Source: Photobacterium sp. Ph5
GTDB lineage: Bacteria > Pseudomonadota > Gammaproteobacteria > Enterobacterales > Vibrionaceae
Direction of reading: 5' to 3'
DNA length: 64,000 nt
Assembly: GCF_022129445.1 (NCBI RefSeq)
Contig: NZ_JADQAQ010000009.1
Location: 42,117 to 106,116, forward strand
The number at the start of each line of letters is the position of its first letter. Within the stretch, counting starts at the first letter, position 1. Both the position numbers and the translations under genes were made by a program. A model generated the notes under the pieces. It was given only the letters and a program-made list of their open reading frames with translations. It was not told the DNA's origin and did no database searches. Below, one piece after another: positions 35,338 to 44,752 of the stretch.

Positions 35338-35784
35338 ATGCAACGTGATTATACTTTAAACTGCCTATTAACAATGCCTCGCCATGAGCTTGAAGAATTT
35401 AGCTTACGCGTGATCAGCCGCATGGTGCCGGAAGATGTAATGCAGGAAATATTCACTTTTGAACAAGAAGAAGTAGATAGTGAAGAGCGCCTCAAATCAG
35501 CACAATTTGATGCAATGCTACGCATGACAGCGGTTGCTTTGGGTGAAGTCAAAGAAGCATTTTCAGAATCAGATAACGCTAAGCAAAATGTTGAGCGTAT
35601 GACACGTTTAATTCTTTGGCATTTTTACGCTATTTCATTCCAGCTAGAAGAAGCCGTGACATTAGAACAGCACTGTGCTGAAGTTGAAAAGATTTTAGCC
35701 AATGCGCCTGACAACGCATTTGGTTGGATCAGTGTACTGACAGAATTACTTCATCGTTACGCTGCATTAAGCGAAGAAAAATAA
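35338..35784 (+). CDS. Conserved-looking helical hypothetical protein
   Basis: 148 residues, soluble and acidic, predicted all-helical (e.g. RHELEEFSLRVISRMVPEDV, then FAISFQLEEAVTLEQHCAEV-like helices). No signal peptide or known motif was recognised. It is transcribed divergently from mrcB and ends in a strong terminator. The long, highly charged frame without rare codons supports a real gene, but its function is unknown. Confidence 0.65.
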   Translation: MQRDYTLNCLLTMPRHELEEFSLRVISRMVPEDVMQEIFTFEQEEVDSEERLKSAQFDAMLRMTAVALGEVKEAFSESDNAKQNVERMTRLILWHFYAISFQLEEAVTLEQHCAEVEKILANAPDNAFGWISVLTELLHRYAALSEEK

Positions 35785-35816
35785 CCATTCTTCTCATAAT
35801 TAATAAGCTAAATAAA

Positions 35817-35841
35817 AAGGCGTACCCTTAGGATACGCCTT
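35817..35841. terminator. Bidirectional terminator after the helical orphan gene
   Basis: AAGGCGTA at 35817-35824 pairs with TACGCCTT at 35834-35841, with A- and T-runs outside. It also terminates the convergent small gene at 35875. Confidence 0.8.
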
Positions 35842-35874
35842 CTTTCTATTTTTTATTGCCGATACTAAATGCTA

Positions 35875-36036
35875 TTAATAATCGAAATCGCTGTACTCCG
35901 GACTCTCAAAACGTGAACGTGTCATACGACGTTTCTTTTTGTTACGAGATTGATTCAAATCTTGAAAATCATCATTAAATTCTGAGTTGAATTTTGATTT
36001 GCTGCCCTTGTGAAACTTTTGGTCTAACTTAGCCAT
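35875..36036 (-). CDS. Small charged protein (53 residues)
   Basis: A short gene with AGGA eight bases before ATG at 36036, ending at a bidirectional terminator. The protein starts MAKLDQKFHKGSKSKF, has a very basic centre (RNKKKRRMTRSRF) and an acidic aromatic tail (ESPEYSDFDY). The basic centre suggests RNA, DNA or ribosome binding, as with several small conserved Vibrionaceae proteins. No family could be named. Confidence 0.62.
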   Translation of the reverse strand: MAKLDQKFHKGSKSKFNSEFNDDFQDLNQSRNKKKRRMTRSRFESPEYSDFDY

Positions 36037-36263
36037 TTGCGATTCCTGAACTACATCCAGAGTAAGTAATTAATAAATAGAACACAGGCAATATTAATGT
36101 TCTATTGTGACAAAAATACGTCGCTTTTTTGTAAAATCAGTGACAACTGCCTTGTTTGTTTTCCACTTGATTTATTGCTTAATTCGTATTTTTTCTAAGA
36201 CTAATTCAGGAACTCGCTATCTGTACAACAAGATATTTTACTGAACATCTGCAAAAAATCTTA

Positions 36264-37124
36264 TCAATTGTTTTCGATCACATTATTGAATGGAACTTCA
36301 ACTAAAGCGTTGATCAAGTCCTCTTTTTCATTATCTTCTCGCCATACTAAATACAAGCTTTGATCCATAACTGGCGCGTCTTCCACCAAATGAAGCAAGC
36401 CCTCTTTTTTAGCGCTTTCGACAACAGGTGATGGCAGATAACCAACCCCAGCATTCGCTAAAATATAATCAAGTGCCATTTTAACAGAATGTGTATGCAT
36501 AATTGGTGTTCGCTGCAATTCCGCAATACGGCTGTGCTCAACGGAAAAACGTGTGCCCCAATCTAAAAAAACCAACGGAATATCACGGGTATCATGCAAA
36601 CTACAATTACTTTTATTGGTAACAAGTTGTAATTGATAGTCTCTTACTTTGCGTACATTAAGATTTTCAATTTTAGGTGGCTCACTGGTAATAAAGAGAT
36701 CGATGCTCTTATCAAACAAGCGTTTTGCCATCCCTTCACGTTTTACAGATTCTAAGCGTAATGCTAACCCTGGCATACTGGCATAAATATGGTTAATCCA
36801 ATCAGAAATCCCATCAAACTCCCAAAATAAAGGAGATGCACCAATAGCTAATTGGGTATTGAGACTATCTGTTAATGCAACATCTTGTTTCGCACGTCCC
36901 CATGTTTGCAAAATAGCTTCAGCATAAGGCTGTAAACGCTCACCAGCAGCCGTTAAATGGACATTACCACGTTGACGAGAAAACAACGGGTTACCTAGCT
37001 GAGACTCAAGTTGTCGAATACGAAAGCTGACGGCTGACTGAGTTAAATATAAATTATCAGCAGCACGGCCAAAGTGACGAGTCTTAGTTACTTCTAAAAA
37101 TGTTTTTAGTAATTCTGTATCCAC
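36264..37124 (-). CDS. hdfR: LysR-family transcriptional regulator HdfR
   Basis: 286 residues: N-terminal LysR helix-turn-helix (DTELLKTFLEVTKTRHFGRA, then TQSAVSFRIRQLESQLG) and a C-terminal LysR substrate domain. The H-NS-dependent flhDC regulator HdfR is recognised by the start of the protein and by its neighbour: hdfR and maoP (yifE) are divergent in enteric bacteria and here too, 219 bases apart. In E. coli it represses flagellar master genes; here the target is not visible. Confidence 0.85.
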   Translation of the reverse strand: MDTELLKTFLEVTKTRHFGRAADNLYLTQSAVSFRIRQLESQLGNPLFSRQRGNVHLTAAGERLQPYAEAILQTWGRAKQDVALTDSLNTQLAIGASPLFWEFDGISDWINHIYASMPGLALRLESVKREGMAKRLFDKSIDLFITSEPPKIENLNVRKVRDYQLQLVTNKSNCSLHDTRDIPLVFLDWGTRFSVEHSRIAELQRTPIMHTHSVKMALDYILANAGVGYLPSPVVESAKKEGLLHLVEDAPVMDQSLYLVWREDNEKEDLINALVEVPFNNVIENN

Positions 37125-37343
37125 TGCGAAATTCTCAAGAATAAGAAGGATAAATTGCGTGATTATCGGGCTATTTAAGCATTATATATCTAATTAGCAA
37201 GAGCTTAATCTCGATCTTAAACGATATGATGATTTAGGGCATTAATTGATTAAAAAAATTCATAGATACAATGAAAATTGTTTGATTTACAACTCGCCAA
37301 GTCTGGATAAATATCACCGCAAATCACATCAAGGACTTTATGA

Positions 37344-37697
37344 ATGAGAAGTGAAGGTAAATTTTACGACGATAAAAATTTCCCACGTGGCTTTAATCGC
37401 TCGGGGGTTTTCACGATTAGTGAGGCCAGCGTCTTAGAAAATTACGGACGTATTATGCGTGCTCTACACGAAGGGACTACGCAGCCAATCGATGAGTCTG
37501 AAACTCAGTTCCTTGCTGAAGTGTTAGGTCAACAAGCAGCAATGTCTGAATTTGGTAAGTGTTGGTTAAAATACCTGAACCATACCACTCATAAAGCACG
37601 CAGTTATACATTATGCGTGTCACAACGTACCAGCAATGGTGCATACGGCGACGATGATGATACCGATAGTGGTAGTGATAGCGATTTAGACTATTAA
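37344..37697 (+). CDS. maoP: DUF413 family protein, MaoP-like
   Basis: 117 residues. The DUF413 pattern FYDDKNFPRGFNRSGVFTIS at the start, GxALxxLxEG-like region (RALHEGTTQPIDESETQFL) and FGKCWLKYLN are those of E. coli YifE/MaoP, which together with the maoS site constrains the Ori macrodomain of the chromosome. The C-terminal tail is unusually acidic (GDDDDTDSGSDSDLDY). It lies divergent from hdfR exactly as in enteric genomes. AAGGACTT precedes ATG. A hairpin terminator separates it from the next operon. Confidence 0.87.
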   Translation: MRSEGKFYDDKNFPRGFNRSGVFTISEASVLENYGRIMRALHEGTTQPIDESETQFLAEVLGQQAAMSEFGKCWLKYLNHTTHKARSYTLCVSQRTSNGAYGDDDDTDSGSDSDLDY

Positions 37698-37736
37698 TCA
37701 CTTAGAGGGCTAACCTCTGTTAATCGAGTAACAATG

Positions 37737-37764
37737 AAGCCATCCCACTCTTGTGCGATGGCTT
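37737..37764 (+). terminator. Probable terminator of maoP
   Basis: AAGCCATC at 37737-37744 pairs with GATGGCTT at 37757-37764, followed by ATTTCTTTTT. Confidence 0.6.
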
Positions 37765-37810
37765 ATTTCTTTTTAATAGCCTGTAAAACAGGCACTTTCT
37801 TGGTAGAGCT

Positions 37811-38836
37811 ATGAAAATTTGTTTTGTTATGTATCCGTGGGACAAAGTTGAAGCCGAAAACGACTCCACACTACGTCTGATCCATGAAGCCGCAAGCCGC
37901 GGCCACACGGTTGCTATTACAACACCAAGTAACTTAACTATGCGTGACAGCATGGCTATTGCATTCTGTAACGTATTAAAAAAAGGTGATGTATCAAACA
38001 ATATTCCAAGCTTTTACCGTAAAGCTGAATTTAACAAAGCTGAACTACCGTTGGCGGGCTTTGATGTTATCTTTATGCGTGCTAACCCACCACTAGATAC
38101 CATGGCACTTAATTTCTTAGATTCTGTGCGTGAGCATACTTTCATTATTAATGATATTGATGGTCTACGTGTGGCTAATAACAAGCTATATACAGCATCA
38201 TTACCCGATCCAAACCATGAATATATTCCAGCAACACACGTATCAAAGAACCGTGAATACTTAGAGCGTGTATTAGACGAATCAACCCAAGATCGCATGA
38301 TCCTAAAACCACTAAATGGTTACGGTGGTAAAGGCGTTATCTTGGTTGAAAAGAGCGCAAAATCAAGCGTGAAGTCATTACTTGATTTCTACATTGGTGA
38401 TGATGAAAACTATGTGATCTTACAAGATTACATCGAAGGTGCAGAACAAGGTGATGTTCGCATTCTACTGCTTAATGGTGAACCTATCGGTGCAATGCGC
38501 CGTGTACCAGCAGAAGGTGATGTACGTTCAAACATTCATGCCGGTGGCCGTGAAGTAAAACACGTACTGACAAAGCAAGAGCTAAACCTATGTAAACACA
38601 TTGGTCCTAAGCTTGTTCGCGATGGCCTGTATTTTGTCGGACTTGACGTAATTAACGGTAAATTGGTTGAAGTAAACGTATTAAGCCCAGGTGGTATTAC
38701 CCGTATCAACCGCCTGAACCGTGTAAAACTTCAACGTAATGTACTGGATTTTGCTGAGAGCGTAGTAATGGCGAAAGAAGTCGGCATTGCACGCAAAAAT
38801 GATTTTCGAAAGGTGATTGCAGATGCTGCTTACTGA
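37811..38836 (+). CDS. ATP-grasp ligase, GshB/RimK-like
   Basis: 341 residues. Glutathione synthetase-like pre-ATP-grasp domain (about 1-125; NDIDGLRVANNKLYTASLPD) and an ATP-grasp domain (about 150-315) with glycine-rich loop KPLNGYGGKGVILVE, DVRILLLNGEPIGAMRR and metal site EVNVLSPGG. It is a paralogue of GshB by sequence but is fused by context to a QEGLA-type peptidase gene rather than gshA or an rsmE/gshB cluster. It should join an amino acid or peptide to a carboxylate using ATP; substrate unknown. The downstream gene overlaps its end by 14 bases. Confidence 0.8.
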   Translation: MKICFVMYPWDKVEAENDSTLRLIHEAASRGHTVAITTPSNLTMRDSMAIAFCNVLKKGDVSNNIPSFYRKAEFNKAELPLAGFDVIFMRANPPLDTMALNFLDSVREHTFIINDIDGLRVANNKLYTASLPDPNHEYIPATHVSKNREYLERVLDESTQDRMILKPLNGYGGKGVILVEKSAKSSVKSLLDFYIGDDENYVILQDYIEGAEQGDVRILLLNGEPIGAMRRVPAEGDVRSNIHAGGREVKHVLTKQELNLCKHIGPKLVRDGLYFVGLDVINGKLVEVNVLSPGGITRINRLNRVKLQRNVLDFAESVVMAKEVGIARKNDFRKVIADAAY

Positions 38837-40802
38837 GTTAGAGGTTCTGGAGAAAATCCGCAGCCTAACTCCCTTTGAAGCAAAACTTGATGATGGTAGC
38901 TTGACGATTCGTGTTAGCGAATATCAGCCTTATATTGCTACCGCTATTCATCATGGACACAATCTTCGTGGCGAGTTAAAGGAAAAATGTGCGCTGACAG
39001 AAGAAGAGCGCTACTTTGAAGAAGATCCATTTACTGGCGATTTTATTTCATCTTTGCCAATCATTCTTCAAGGTGAAGATTCACGTTACGAATACGATCT
39101 TAACCGTGAACCAAGCAACTGTATCTATGATGATGCTTGGGGTAAAAATGTATGGCTTGAGCCATTAACGGTAGAAGAGCGTGCAATAACACATGAAAAA
39201 CATAACCGCTACTATCGTATTCTTAAATGTTTAATTGAAACGTTAGAAAAAGAGTTCGGCTTATGTTTGTTATATGACATCCATTCATATAACTACCAAC
39301 GTATCGACGAAAAAACACCAACATTCAATGTGGGTACTAAACAGGTTAACTGTCGTCGTTGGCGTAAAGAAATTGATGTCATGCTTGAAGGGTTAAATAG
39401 CATTGAACTACCCAACCTTGAAGTAACAGCATTAGAAAATGATGTCTTTAAAGGCTTGGGTTACCAAGCTACTTTCATTAAAGAAAACTTTAAAAATACA
39501 TTAATCTTACCGATTGAAGTTAAAAAAGTATTCATGAATGAAGAAGGCGGCGAAGCGTACCCATTAGTGATTGAAAAACTGAAAGAATCCATGAAAACCG
39601 TGATTACGGAACATGCTGCTTTCACGATCACTAAACGCACAAAAGCCAAAGGTTTAACCGGTAATGATCTGCTTGCTTCGAATTTGTCGAAAGAAGTGAT
39701 TAAACTGGATCGTCAGCTATATCGTATTGCTCGTGGTATCAATACGCTTAGCTACATCAACCCAACTAACCTTAAGCAAGAAAAACGACGCTTTTTAAGT
39801 AAGCCGCATAGCTATCAGCCACAGTTTACTTATCGTCAACTTGATTTAGATCCATACAAGTTCCGAGAGCAACTTTACCGGCTACCTGTAGAAGGTATCC
39901 GTGATGCTGACGTACAAAAAATGTATCGCAAGGTTATTGACCAATTAGCGGTACGTATTGATCTACTTTGTAGTATTGGTACTGATGAGTTCTTATATAA
40001 TTCATTACGTTACTACGGTCAGCCTGATGAGCGTGATATTGCTAATGCAAAATTTATTCTTCATGCTTGTGAGTACAAAGAGCAGCAACCTGCAACAATC
40101 ACAGCCAATGAAGCAATAGAAGCATTTAAAGAAGCGGCGAAAGAGTACGATATTCCTTGTAAAGTCGTATCCTCTAAGCAGCTAATCGCACGAGCAATGG
40201 TAAGTGGTAAAACGATCAAGGTGAACCCAAACAGTCGTTTTACACAAGGTGATTTGGATGCGTTAATTCATCACGAACTGGGTGTGCACTTAGTCACGTC
40301 TGTGAATGCTGAACGTCAACCATTAAAGATCCTACAGCTGGGTTTACCAGGTAATACGCATACACAAGAAGGCCTTGCGATTCTTTGTGAGCACTTATCA
40401 GGTAGCTTCCCATTACATCGCCTAAAAACATTGGCGTTGCGTGTTGTGGCTGTAGAGATGATGGTCAATGGTGATAGCTTTAACGATTGTTTTAATAGTT
40501 TAAAACATGAGTATGGCATCAGTAATGACGAAGCCTTTACCGTAACTGCACGTGTTTATCGTGGTGGCGGCTTCACTAAAGATTTCTTATATCTTCGCGG
40601 CCTAAAAGATGCGATTCAGGCATATAAGAATGAAGATCTAACATCGTTATTTATTGGTAAAACTGGCTTTGAATTTAAGCCCCTGCTTGATGAACTTATC
40701 GAGCGTGGGATCTTAAAACAACCCGATTACTTACCAAAAGCACTAGAGATAGATGCGGATATCGATCCCGTTATGGAATTTATGCTTAACTCGATTCGTT
40801 GA
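38823..40802 (+). CDS. QEGLA-motif protein: N-formylglutamate amidohydrolase-like domain plus DUF1704 metallopeptidase
   Basis: 659 residues from ATG 38823 (a TTG six bases earlier is less likely; AAGG sits nine bases before the ATG). The N-terminal part (about 15-275) resembles N-formylglutamate amidohydrolases (LLYDIHSYNYQR; LEPLTVEER). The C-terminal part is a DUF1704 domain with metallopeptidase motif HHELGVH (483-489) and QEGLA (515-519), the TIGR02421 family once called flavohemoglobin expression-modulating. The DUF1704 fold is shared with MATCAP-type carboxypeptidases that remove terminal residues. Operon with the ATP-grasp ligase suggests a ligation and hydrolysis cycle on a terminal amino acid. 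Confidence 0.85.
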   Translation: MLLTELEVLEKIRSLTPFEAKLDDGSLTIRVSEYQPYIATAIHHGHNLRGELKEKCALTEEERYFEEDPFTGDFISSLPIILQGEDSRYEYDLNREPSNCIYDDAWGKNVWLEPLTVEERAITHEKHNRYYRILKCLIETLEKEFGLCLLYDIHSYNYQRIDEKTPTFNVGTKQVNCRRWRKEIDVMLEGLNSIELPNLEVTALENDVFKGLGYQATFIKENFKNTLILPIEVKKVFMNEEGGEAYPLVIEKLKESMKTVITEHAAFTITKRTKAKGLTGNDLLASNLSKEVIKLDRQLYRIARGINTLSYINPTNLKQEKRRFLSKPHSYQPQFTYRQLDLDPYKFREQLYRLPVEGIRDADVQKMYRKVIDQLAVRIDLLCSIGTDEFLYNSLRYYGQPDERDIANAKFILHACEYKEQQPATITANEAIEAFKEAAKEYDIPCKVVSSKQLIARAMVSGKTIKVNPNSRFTQGDLDALIHHELGVHLVTSVNAERQPLKILQLGLPGNTHTQEGLAILCEHLSGSFPLHRLKTLALRVVAVEMMVNGDSFNDCFNSLKHEYGISNDEAFTVTARVYRGGGFTKDFLYLRGLKDAIQAYKNEDLTSLFIGKTGFEFKPLLDELIERGILKQPDYLPKALEIDADIDPVMEFMLNSIR

Positions 40803-40846
40803 TAACGATTATTGTGAAGTAACTCGAATAAAAACAATAGTAATAA

Positions 40847-40877
40847 AAAGCACTAGAAAATTAAAACCTAGTGCTTT
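40847..40877 (+). terminator. Terminator of the ATP-grasp/QEGLA operon
   Basis: AAAGCACTAG at 40847-40856 pairs with CTAGTGCTTT at 40868-40877, followed by ATTTTTTTATT. Confidence 0.85.
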
Positions 40878-41046
40878 ATTTTTTTATTAAATATAAAAAT
40901 AGTATATATATATATAATCATAAAAAATTATGGTAGATAAACTAAATTGATAAATTAATCAATAAGTAAATATTACTACAACAGTATTTGAACCAGCATA
41001 ACAAGTTAAATAATAATAATTATTCATTCTTCAATTGGCTAAGATC

Positions 41047-43317
41047 ATGAAAAAAAATAATTATTATTACTTATTACTTGCAATATCTATGGGATTTGGA
41101 TTAAGTGGTTGTAATTCTGATTCGGACAATAATACAAATGATGCTAAAGATAATACTCGCGATAATGAATTTAGTATTACTTCATCAGCACCTACAACTG
41201 CAACGGAAGATATTCCCTTTTCATACCAGTTAACAACAAATAAACTAGAATCTGATTCAATCGTGTTTACTGGTGAAAACCTTGCAGAAGGTATGATTGT
41301 TTCTAGTGAGGGTTTAGTAACATGGACACCCAAAGAGGGGGTCTTAACTTCAGGCGAAATTACTATTAAAGTTAATCTTAATGGTGAAAAAACCATAAGC
41401 CAATCATTCACATTAAATATTACACCTATAAACGATGTACCAGTAATAACTGCCGTTCCGGATCAAACAGTAGAATCAAATAATACATTGACTATTCAAC
41501 TCGATGTGACCGATCCTGATGATGAAAATAATGGTTCAGATTTACATTATGAAATTATTACAGGTCCAGAAAATGCTACTATTTCTAATACTGGTTTGTA
41601 TAGTTTTCAATCGACAGCAGTAACATCTCAAGACCACTCAGTACAAATACAAGTCTCCGATGGATTAGAAGATAACGTACAGCCTGCATCCATAACGTTT
41701 AAGCTATCTGAATATTATTATCCTGTTAATGGTTTTTTAAAAGACTATCACACCGGTGATATTATTGAGAACGGGACTTTAATGCTATCGCAAAATAATA
41801 CAGCCTTAGCTACAACGACTTCGAATGCTGATGGTTCATTTAAATTTTCCGTGGCCGATATTAATTTAGATCAAGAATCACCATTAACAATATCAGCTGA
41901 CAGCACTAATTATAGTGAAGGTGCAATCTCTATTAATTACCAAGAACTCTCATCAAATATTGATGTACTATTACCCAAAGCACATCTTATTGAAACATTT
42001 TCAAATACAGAAATAAAAAATTTAGTCATCGATAATTCAGTTCCTGAGTCGCCAATTATTATTTCATTACCTGAAAATAGTTTCGTTAATGCTAATAATC
42101 AACCTGTCAACGACAATATTCAGACGGAAGTGTTTATTATAGATCCTCGTATTGATATTGATCTTATGCCTGGAGAAATGATTACAGAAACTTCAGAGGG
42201 TGAAGTTATCCCTATTGAGTCTTTTGGTGCTATTTCAGCAACTTTTTCCGATGAAAATGGCGAATTATTACAATTAGCAGATGGGAAAGTGGCGGAAATT
42301 CGCATTCCAGTATCAGGTACAAATCCTCCAACAATAATCCCTCTTTTCTATTTTGATAATGAACAAGGTATTTGGGTTGAAGAAGGAGAAGCAACGCTAT
42401 CCGATGATGGTCTATTCTACGTCGGAAGTGTTTCTCACTTTACAACTTGGAATGCAGACCTCATCATGGATACCGTTAGTATTGAAGGCTGTGTCGTTTC
42501 TCCGGATTTAGTACCTTTGACAAATGCAAGAATTAAGACTGAAGGTAAAAACTATAATGGCACAAGTTCAGCTATTAGCGATATAGATGGACACTTTTCT
42601 GTAAACGCGAGAAAAGACAGTGAAGTATTAATTTCTGCAGCCAACCAATTTTTAAGTAGAACCCATAAAATTGACACAGACAATGAAGAAGTCATCAATC
42701 TATCAGATAAAATAGATAATGCCGACTTATCAGAAAATGGATGTTTAGTTCTTGATGCAGCAATATCAACAATTACATTGACGTGGCAAGAGCATCCTAG
42801 TGATCTAGATAGCCACTTATATGGCCCTATCGATATGATAGATATTAATCAGTTCCATATTTACTATCGTAATAAACAAGCAACCATTGAAACGGAAGAG
42901 AAGGTAACAACACTTCACCTTGATGTCGATGATACGAGTAGTTTCGGTCCAGAAATTATTACGCTCCCTCATTTTCCTTTACCAGGTAGGTACCAATACG
43001 CTGTAAACCATTTCTCAGGACTGGGTGAAATAAGTCAGAATGAAGTTCGTGTTGAACTAGTTCTTAATGAAGAACGTTATATTTACACACCACCAGAGAG
43101 AGCAGAAGAAGATAATAGTAAGAAATGGTGGTATGTCTTCGATATCATCGTAAATGAAGAGGGGACAGCCTCCATTAACGATGTGAATGAATTTAGAGCT
43201 TATGATCCAACCATACAAATGGAAGAATCTATAACTCCAAGTTCATATAGTTACCCGGCAAATAATACAAAAAACATGTATCAAAATATGCTAGAGAGCA
43301 AATACTATGCTCAATAA
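41047..43317 (+). CDS. Large lipoprotein with Ig-like repeats and a YfaP-like C-terminal domain
   Basis: 756 residues starting MKKNNYYYLLLAISMG; the lipobox LSGC puts the lipidated Cys at about residue 22. Next come Ig-like/cadherin-type repeats of the FSITSSAPTTATEDIPFSYQ and DPDDENNGSDLHYEI kind (about 40-220), carboxypeptidase-regulatory-like segments (NGFLKDYHTGDIIENGTLML; IEGCVVSPDLVPLTNARIKT), and a C-terminal domain with LTWQEHPSDLDSHLYGP, the hallmark of YfaP/DUF2135-like proteins. It should sit on a membrane surface as an adhesin-like or polymer-binding protein. The ribosome site is weak. AT-rich, Ile/Asn-rich composition differs from neighbours and hints at acquisition. Confidence 0.8.
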   Translation: MKKNNYYYLLLAISMGFGLSGCNSDSDNNTNDAKDNTRDNEFSITSSAPTTATEDIPFSYQLTTNKLESDSIVFTGENLAEGMIVSSEGLVTWTPKEGVLTSGEITIKVNLNGEKTISQSFTLNITPINDVPVITAVPDQTVESNNTLTIQLDVTDPDDENNGSDLHYEIITGPENATISNTGLYSFQSTAVTSQDHSVQIQVSDGLEDNVQPASITFKLSEYYYPVNGFLKDYHTGDIIENGTLMLSQNNTALATTTSNADGSFKFSVADINLDQESPLTISADSTNYSEGAISINYQELSSNIDVLLPKAHLIETFSNTEIKNLVIDNSVPESPIIISLPENSFVNANNQPVNDNIQTEVFIIDPRIDIDLMPGEMITETSEGEVIPIESFGAISATFSDENGELLQLADGKVAEIRIPVSGTNPPTIIPLFYFDNEQGIWVEEGEATLSDDGLFYVGSVSHFTTWNADLIMDTVSIEGCVVSPDLVPLTNARIKTEGKNYNGTSSAISDIDGHFSVNARKDSEVLISAANQFLSRTHKIDTDNEEVINLSDKIDNADLSENGCLVLDAAISTITLTWQEHPSDLDSHLYGPIDMIDINQFHIYYRNKQATIETEEKVTTLHLDVDDTSSFGPEIITLPHFPLPGRYQYAVNHFSGLGEISQNEVRVELVLNEERYIYTPPERAEEDNSKKWWYVFDIIVNEEGTASINDVNEFRAYDPTIQMEESITPSSYSYPANNTKNMYQNMLESKYYAQ

Positions 43318-43412
43318 TTATTAGGGTCATAACAAAAATCAACTAGATGGTTAACAACAAGGTGTTAAGCCAGAAATGAAATGATCAATGGAACGATCCA
43401 ATTATTGCTTCA

Positions 43413-43446
43413 AAATACCCTTAAACATCTAAGTTTAAGGGTATTT
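43413..43446. terminator. Terminator between the lipoprotein and MFS genes
   Basis: AAATACCCTTAAAC and GTTTAAGGGTATTT form a perfect 14-bp stem with a 6-base loop between convergent genes; T-run on the plus strand. Confidence 0.85.
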
Positions 43447-43465
43447 TTTATTTTTACTTCGTGAT

Positions 43466-44752
43466 TTACATCGGTAAGCGTTTACGATCGACCCGTATAA
43501 TCGTACAGGTCAATAACACCAATACCACTGCGATCGCAGCTAGCAGAACAAATACTCCATTCCATGAGTAGCTTGTTTGTATCATCGCAATAGGCGCACC
43601 TGCGAGCGCTGCACCGATATAGGTTACCCCACCTTTTAAACCTGTTGCTGCACCTGCGCCATCCGCGTGAGAGGCTTCAATAATACCTAAAGCAAACAAC
43701 ATTTGAGGAGCATAAATACCCGCACCAATGATAAAGAAGCACAATGCCACCAGCATATAGTTAATATGCAATGTAAATGCTACACCCACCATACCGCCAA
43801 TTAAGACAAAGCAATAAATTAAAATGGTTTTCCAGCGATCAGCACCGAAGAATTTATCAGAAATAATACCGGATGTTAGGCCACCTAAAATACCACCAGC
43901 TTCAAACCATGCCACCAGAGAGTTTGCTTTAACTAAATCCCAATGCAATACGTCAACAAAGTAAACACTGACCCAGTCACTTGAAACCGTGCGGATAACA
44001 TAGATACAAAGATCACCACCAATTGCTAACCAAATAATAGGATTAGTTAGAATATAACGTTTAAACATGACCCACATTGTTAAGCCAGCTTCAGAACGTT
44101 TGTTTATCTCAAGTTGCTTAGTATCGTTACGCCATACACCAACATTAGGTAATCCGTAGTTTTCAGGCTTACCACGCATCAGCACAGCCGCGATAATGGC
44201 TTGTACTGCGGTAATAGCAGCAGGAACGTAAAATGCGTAACGCCAATTCCCTGTGTAAGCGATAACAGCGGATGCAATTAATGGCGCTAAGGCACCACCA
44301 ACATTGTGTGACGTATTCCATAATGAATACCAACCGCCACGCTCAGATTTCGAATACCACTGACTGATCGCTTTTGCAATCGGTGGAAAACCACAACCTT
44401 GTACAACAGCAGTTAAGCAATATAGCGACAACAACATGGTGACACTGTCTGTCATACCAATACCAACGTTGATAATGGCAATCACAACAAGTACTGGTGC
44501 AAGGAATAAACGTGGGTTAATTTTATCGGCAAGAAGGCCTGAACTAAATTTGGAAATACCGTATAAAATATAATAAATAGAGGATGCTAAGCCAAATTGA
44601 ACCGTTGTCATTCCCAGATCGGTCATTAATAATGGCGCGGCAGCAGCAAATGCTTTGCGAGAGATATACATTACTGTATACGTCAGGAAAGTAGTAATAA
44701 TAATTTGCCAACGTAGACGCTTATACGTTTCGTCTAATTTACTGTTACTCAT
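43466..44752 (-). CDS. MFS transporter of the organophosphate:phosphate antiporter (GlpT/UhpT/UhpC) type
   Basis: 428 residues, twelve predicted membrane helices. Family signatures: RKAFAAAAPLLMTDLGMTT with helix 1 Arg, GISKFSSGLLADKINPR between helices 2 and 3 (the loop 2-3 motif), and SLWNTSHNVGGALAPLI in helix 5. OPA carriers exchange phosphorylated sugars or glycerol 3-phosphate for phosphate; UhpC is a sensor of the same fold. No uhpAB genes are adjacent, so transport of an organophosphate, hexose phosphate or related compound is favoured, without knowing which. It stands alone on the minus strand. Confidence 0.85.
   Translation of the reverse strand: MSNSKLDETYKRLRWQIIITTFLTYTVMYISRKAFAAAAPLLMTDLGMTTVQFGLASSIYYILYGISKFSSGLLADKINPRLFLAPVLVVIAIINVGIGMTDSVTMLLSLYCLTAVVQGCGFPPIAKAISQWYSKSERGGWYSLWNTSHNVGGALAPLIASAVIAYTGNWRYAFYVPAAITAVQAIIAAVLMRGKPENYGLPNVGVWRNDTKQLEINKRSEAGLTMWVMFKRYILTNPIIWLAIGGDLCIYVIRTVSSDWVSVYFVDVLHWDLVKANSLVAWFEAGGILGGLTSGIISDKFFGADRWKTILIYCFVLIGGMVGVAFTLHINYMLVALCFFIIGAGIYAPQMLFALGIIEASHADGAGAATGLKGGVTYIGAALAGAPIAMIQTSYSWNGVFVLLAAIAVVLVLLTCTIIRVDRKRLPM

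Noticed and set aside
40900..40920. TA dinucleotide run before the YfaP-like gene
   Set aside because: A short simple AT tract in AT-rich DNA; no evidence of function.
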